A DNA stretch of 11,911 nt, from NCBI GenBank assembly GCA_943704525.1, contig CALSCQ010002895.1, forward strand, positions 1 through 11,911, written 5' to 3'. The stretch comes from Pigoraptor vietnamica (Eukaryota; Opisthokonta; Filasterea). Positions 9,915-11,911 of this stretch are shown piece after piece. The stretch's first letter is position 1, and the number at the start of each line of letters is the position of its first letter. The notes beneath the pieces were generated by a model. The model was not told where the DNA came from. It searched no databases and saw only the letters and a program-made list of their open reading frames with translations. Both the position numbers and the translations under genes were made by a program.

Positions 9915-11830
9915 TGCGTGTATGTGGTGTGCATTGGCAGAATGCGTGGCTTCATGAGAGTGCATGCGTGATCGTGTACATTACGTGCGTGTAATCGCTT
10001 CGGTCGCCGTTTGGTTACCCTGTTGTCTTAACGCGCGCCACCGCACCTGCTCTCGCGTTCCAGGCCGCAGTCGCGCACCGTCGACGACGCGACCATCATC
10101 TTCAAAGTGATTCAGCGAAACTCGTTCTTCCGCAAGTTTGGCGCGCAGAAGCTGCGGGCCATTTCGTGGACGCTGGGCCACCGTATGGCGCAGACGGGCG
10201 AGGAGATCTACTCGGAGAAGGACGCGACGGCGACCGACTGGTTCGTCATTATGGACGGCGAGGTCAATCTCACGATGAAGGGCTGCCCCATCGTGACGCT
10301 CGTCCCCGGCAACTCCTTCGGCGAGCACGACGTGAAGCAGGGGCCCAAGTCGAAGCGCGCGGTGACAGCCATTGCGACCAAGTTCACCTTCATGATCAAG
10401 CTCGAGGCGTCCGAGCTGGCCATTCTGACGGCCGCGGGATCGGTCGTGGTGCGTCTCGTGCCGTGCGTGCGTCTGCGTCGTTGTGTGCGCGTGTGTGGGC
10501 GCTCGAGAGCGTAATTATCCGTGTGGGCGTTCGTTGCGGCGTGTGTGACCGCTCGTTTGATCATCGGTTCGATCCCGATCGGCCACATCTCGCTTCTTCT
10601 CCCTTCTCTCACTACCTACTCCCTCTGGAGAAATGTGTCGCGTGGGCGTTTGTTGCTGCGTGAGGCACACTGACGCATGCGCGTTTCAACGAGCAGCAAG
10701 AGGAAGCGCTGAAACGTTCCGAGAGCGCCGACAACATTGGCAGCTTTGTGCGCGACGCCCTCGAGAAGCCGTGGGTGTCTGTGCCCTGCGCGTCTGCCGT
10801 TGAAGCTGTGCATGTGCGTCTGCTGTGTGTGTAACAGTCGGCAGGTCCGCTTCGTCTATCTCCCTCTCTCTCTTTCGAGTGGAGTCGATGGACACACGTC
10901 TATGATTTAAGCTTGTGTTGCCTGTGCATGTGCGCCTGCTGTGTGTGTAACAGTCGGCAGGGTCCGTTCTCGCTCTCTTTTCCTCTCCTGTTTTTCTCTC
11001 TTTCTCTTTCCCGGCAAGCTAAGCGGACCTATGTCGCCCGCTATCTAATGCGCCTCTCATTTCCACTCGCAGTGCTGCGCAGCGCTCGTCCGAGGAGACG
11101 ACGATCATCATGGAGGTCGTGCGTGGGCTGCCGGCGTTCAAGGGCTTCTCTGCGGCGACCATCGAACAGCTCTGCAGCGCGCTTGTCTTTGAGGAAGTCG
11201 AGGCCGCCAACACGACAGGTGCTTCCATTTCCGGCATCTTTTGTCCTCCGCTTGCCTTTGTTGGCTATGTTGCGTCGACGACACAGCTCCACATTAGATC
11301 GCTGTTTGGCACTGTTACGCAGATCGCTCACACTCTCACACACACACACACGCACACGCACACACACCTGGGCAGTGTTCCTGAAGGGCGACGAGGGCAC
11401 CAGCTGGTACGTCATCTTCAAAGGCTCCGTGCGCGTCGTCGTCAGCCCAGAAGAAGAGTTCGTCCTCTCGGAGGGCAAAAGCTTTGGTGACTGGGCGCTC
11501 GTCAACGACACGCCGCGGTGAGTCACTTGCGCAAATGGTGCCCATTGCACCACCTCACTCTCGTTTTTGCCCCGTATTCTATTGCTTGCGTGTGTTTGTG
11601 TGTGTGTGTGGGTGCGCGTGTGTGTGGGTGTGTGGGTGTGTGGGTGTGTAAGTGAGTGGGTGTGAGTGAATGGGTGTGGGCGTGTGAGGGTGTCTGTGTG
11701 TGCGTGTGTTGCACCCGTTCGTCACAACTAAAATACGACCTCGCTCTGAAGCTCTGCGACGGTCGTCACGAACGAGGCGCACTGCCAGTTCATGAAGCTG
11801 GACAAGTACGACTACAACAAGATCCTCAAG
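9618..11830 (+). CDS. tandem cyclic-nucleotide-binding-domain protein, RapGEF (Epac/PDZ-GEF)-like, 5' part
   Basis: Exons are 9618-9811, 10064-10448, 10697-10770, 11073-11218, 11376-11517 and 11752-11830; donor GTAAGG at 11831 shows the gene runs off the window. Phases agree at all junctions (2,0,2,1,2,0). The ATG sits in ACCATGG and is the first in frame. Of 340 visible residues, 1-65 are acidic and Ser-rich, about 72-193 form CNBD1 (DWFVIMDGEVNLTMKG, LVPGNSFGEHDV) and about 226-340 form CNBD2 (GTSWYVIFKGSVRVVV, FGDWALVNDTPRSATV). Canonical cassettes read FGE-L-A-L..PRAAT. CNBD2 keeps the Arg (R314) but has Asp305 where PKA has Glu and Epac has Gln. The LVND-PR wording and the following HCQFMKLDKYDYNKIL resemble Epac, while the helix LPAFKGFSAATIEQLC resembles PDZ-GEFs. 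A RasGEF/CDC25 domain would be expected downstream. It probably senses cAMP or cGMP in the cytosol or at membranes; PKA- or PKG-type partners are alternatives. The tandem CNBD call is firm, the RapGEF call moderate. The end of exon 2 and start of exon 3 are uncertain by a few codons. Confidence 0.87.
9812..10063 (+). other. intron 1 of the cNMP-binding gene with a TG microsatellite
   Basis: Donor GTGGGT at 9812 and acceptor GTTCCAG ending at 10063 join AA to G, giving Lys65. A GT-rich stretch at 9856-9932 contains a pure (TG)n tract at 9872-9910. Confidence 0.85.
10449..10696 (+). other. intron 2 of the cNMP-binding gene
   Basis: Best donor is GTGCGT at 10449 (GTCGTG at 10443 would also keep the frame). 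The acceptor is GAGCAG, so the exon may start at 10694 or 10697, both phase 0. A CTGAC branch-like motif lies at 10669-10673. The first half is rich in GTGCGT words. Confidence 0.6.
10771..11072 (+). repeat. intron 3 of the cNMP-binding gene with a duplicated 40-base segment
   Basis: Donor GTGGGT at 10771 and acceptor ACTCGCAG ending at 11072 join CC to T, giving Pro218. Inside, 10806-10845 and 10922-10961 are 40-base direct repeats that differ at one base, spaced 116 bases apart, each followed by a CT-rich run. Confidence 0.75.
11219..11375 (+). other. intron 4 of the cNMP-binding gene with a CA tract
   Basis: Donor GTGCTT follows ACGACAG at 11218; the acceptor GGCAG ends at 11375. The joined codon is Val267. 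A CA-rich tract lies at 11336-11368, directly upstream of the acceptor in the place of a polypyrimidine tract. Confidence 0.8.
11518..11751 (+). other. intron 5 of the cNMP-binding gene, GT-rich with repeated GGG runs
   Basis: Consensus donor GTGAGT at 11518 and acceptor CTGAAG ending at 11751. The intron splits the codon of Arg314, the phosphate-contacting Arg of CNBD2. A GT-rich stretch at 11588-11709 contains GGG runs at 11610, 11626, 11634, 11642, 11658, 11672 and 11678. Confidence 0.85.
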
Positions 11831-11911
11831 GTAAGGCGCCTCTGTTTATTAAGCAGTTAGATGCAGAGTGAAATGGCGAAACACATGAAGAGAAACCGAA
11901 GGGTGCAGGGG
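11831..11911 (+). other. start of intron 6 of the cNMP-binding gene
   Basis: Donor GTAAGG follows ATCCTCAAG at 11830, phase 0. The remaining 80 bases show no coding frame that continues the CNBD, so the next exon lies beyond the window. Confidence 0.75.

Noticed and set aside
9359-9965. Minus-strand frames of 184-198 codons opposite the first cNMP exon
   Set aside because: They begin in the TG microsatellite (Thr-His runs) and oppose a well-supported plus-strand exon with matching intron phases.
10520-10590. tRNA-like T-arm (ATCGG, loop TTCGATC, CCGAT at 10563-10579)
   Set aside because: The arm is good and a partial acceptor pair exists, but there is no D-arm or anticodon arm of proper size, and the total length is too short. 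Probably a chance hairpin in an intron.

Overview
The window is nuclear DNA from a eukaryote. The genes are split by GT-AG introns of about 53 to 305 bp, the exons are GC-rich at third codon positions, both complete genes end in TGA (standard code), and intergenic gaps are short. Many introns carry CA/GT dinucleotide tracts. Gene content (a Neo1/ATP9-type flippase, a nephrocystin-3-like NTPase and a tandem cyclic-nucleotide-binding protein of RapGEF type) fits a unicellular, possibly flagellated, protist or holozoan relative. I cannot name the species.

Layout. (1) 100-233, plus strand: last coding exon of a P4-ATPase closest in pattern to ATP9/Neo1. Its TGA is followed directly by CTAG, and the same frame stays open for 59 more codons to 410. 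(2) 674-3328, minus strand: a nine-exon gene reconstructed from splice sites and matching intron phases, coding for about 505 residues, rich in Ser, Pro and Ala; family unknown. (3) 3329-3543: short gap between two minus-strand genes. (4) 3544-9016, minus strand: complete three-exon gene for a 1667-residue protein with a DUF4062 domain, a P-loop NTPase (STAND/NACHT type), a winged-helix-like region, TPRs and an unassigned C-terminal part. (5) 9017-9617: shared divergent promoter region with an inverted AACGGTT motif and an 11-bp-spaced repeat. (6) 9618 to beyond the right edge, plus strand: 5' part of a tandem CNBD protein (six exons, 340 residues visible), most like Rap guanine nucleotide exchange factors (Epac/PDZ-GEF).

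How the genes may relate: the STAND NTPase and the cNMP-binding protein are transcribed divergently from about 600 bp and may be co-regulated. Nephrocystin-3 acts at cilia in animals and cyclic nucleotides are common ciliary signals, but this link is inference. No mobile element, CRISPR array, rRNA or convincing tRNA was seen. The most interesting items are the possible stop-codon readthrough of the flippase, the orphan nine-exon gene with an intron made almost wholly of a GT repeat, and the atypical phosphate-binding cassettes in the cNMP protein.
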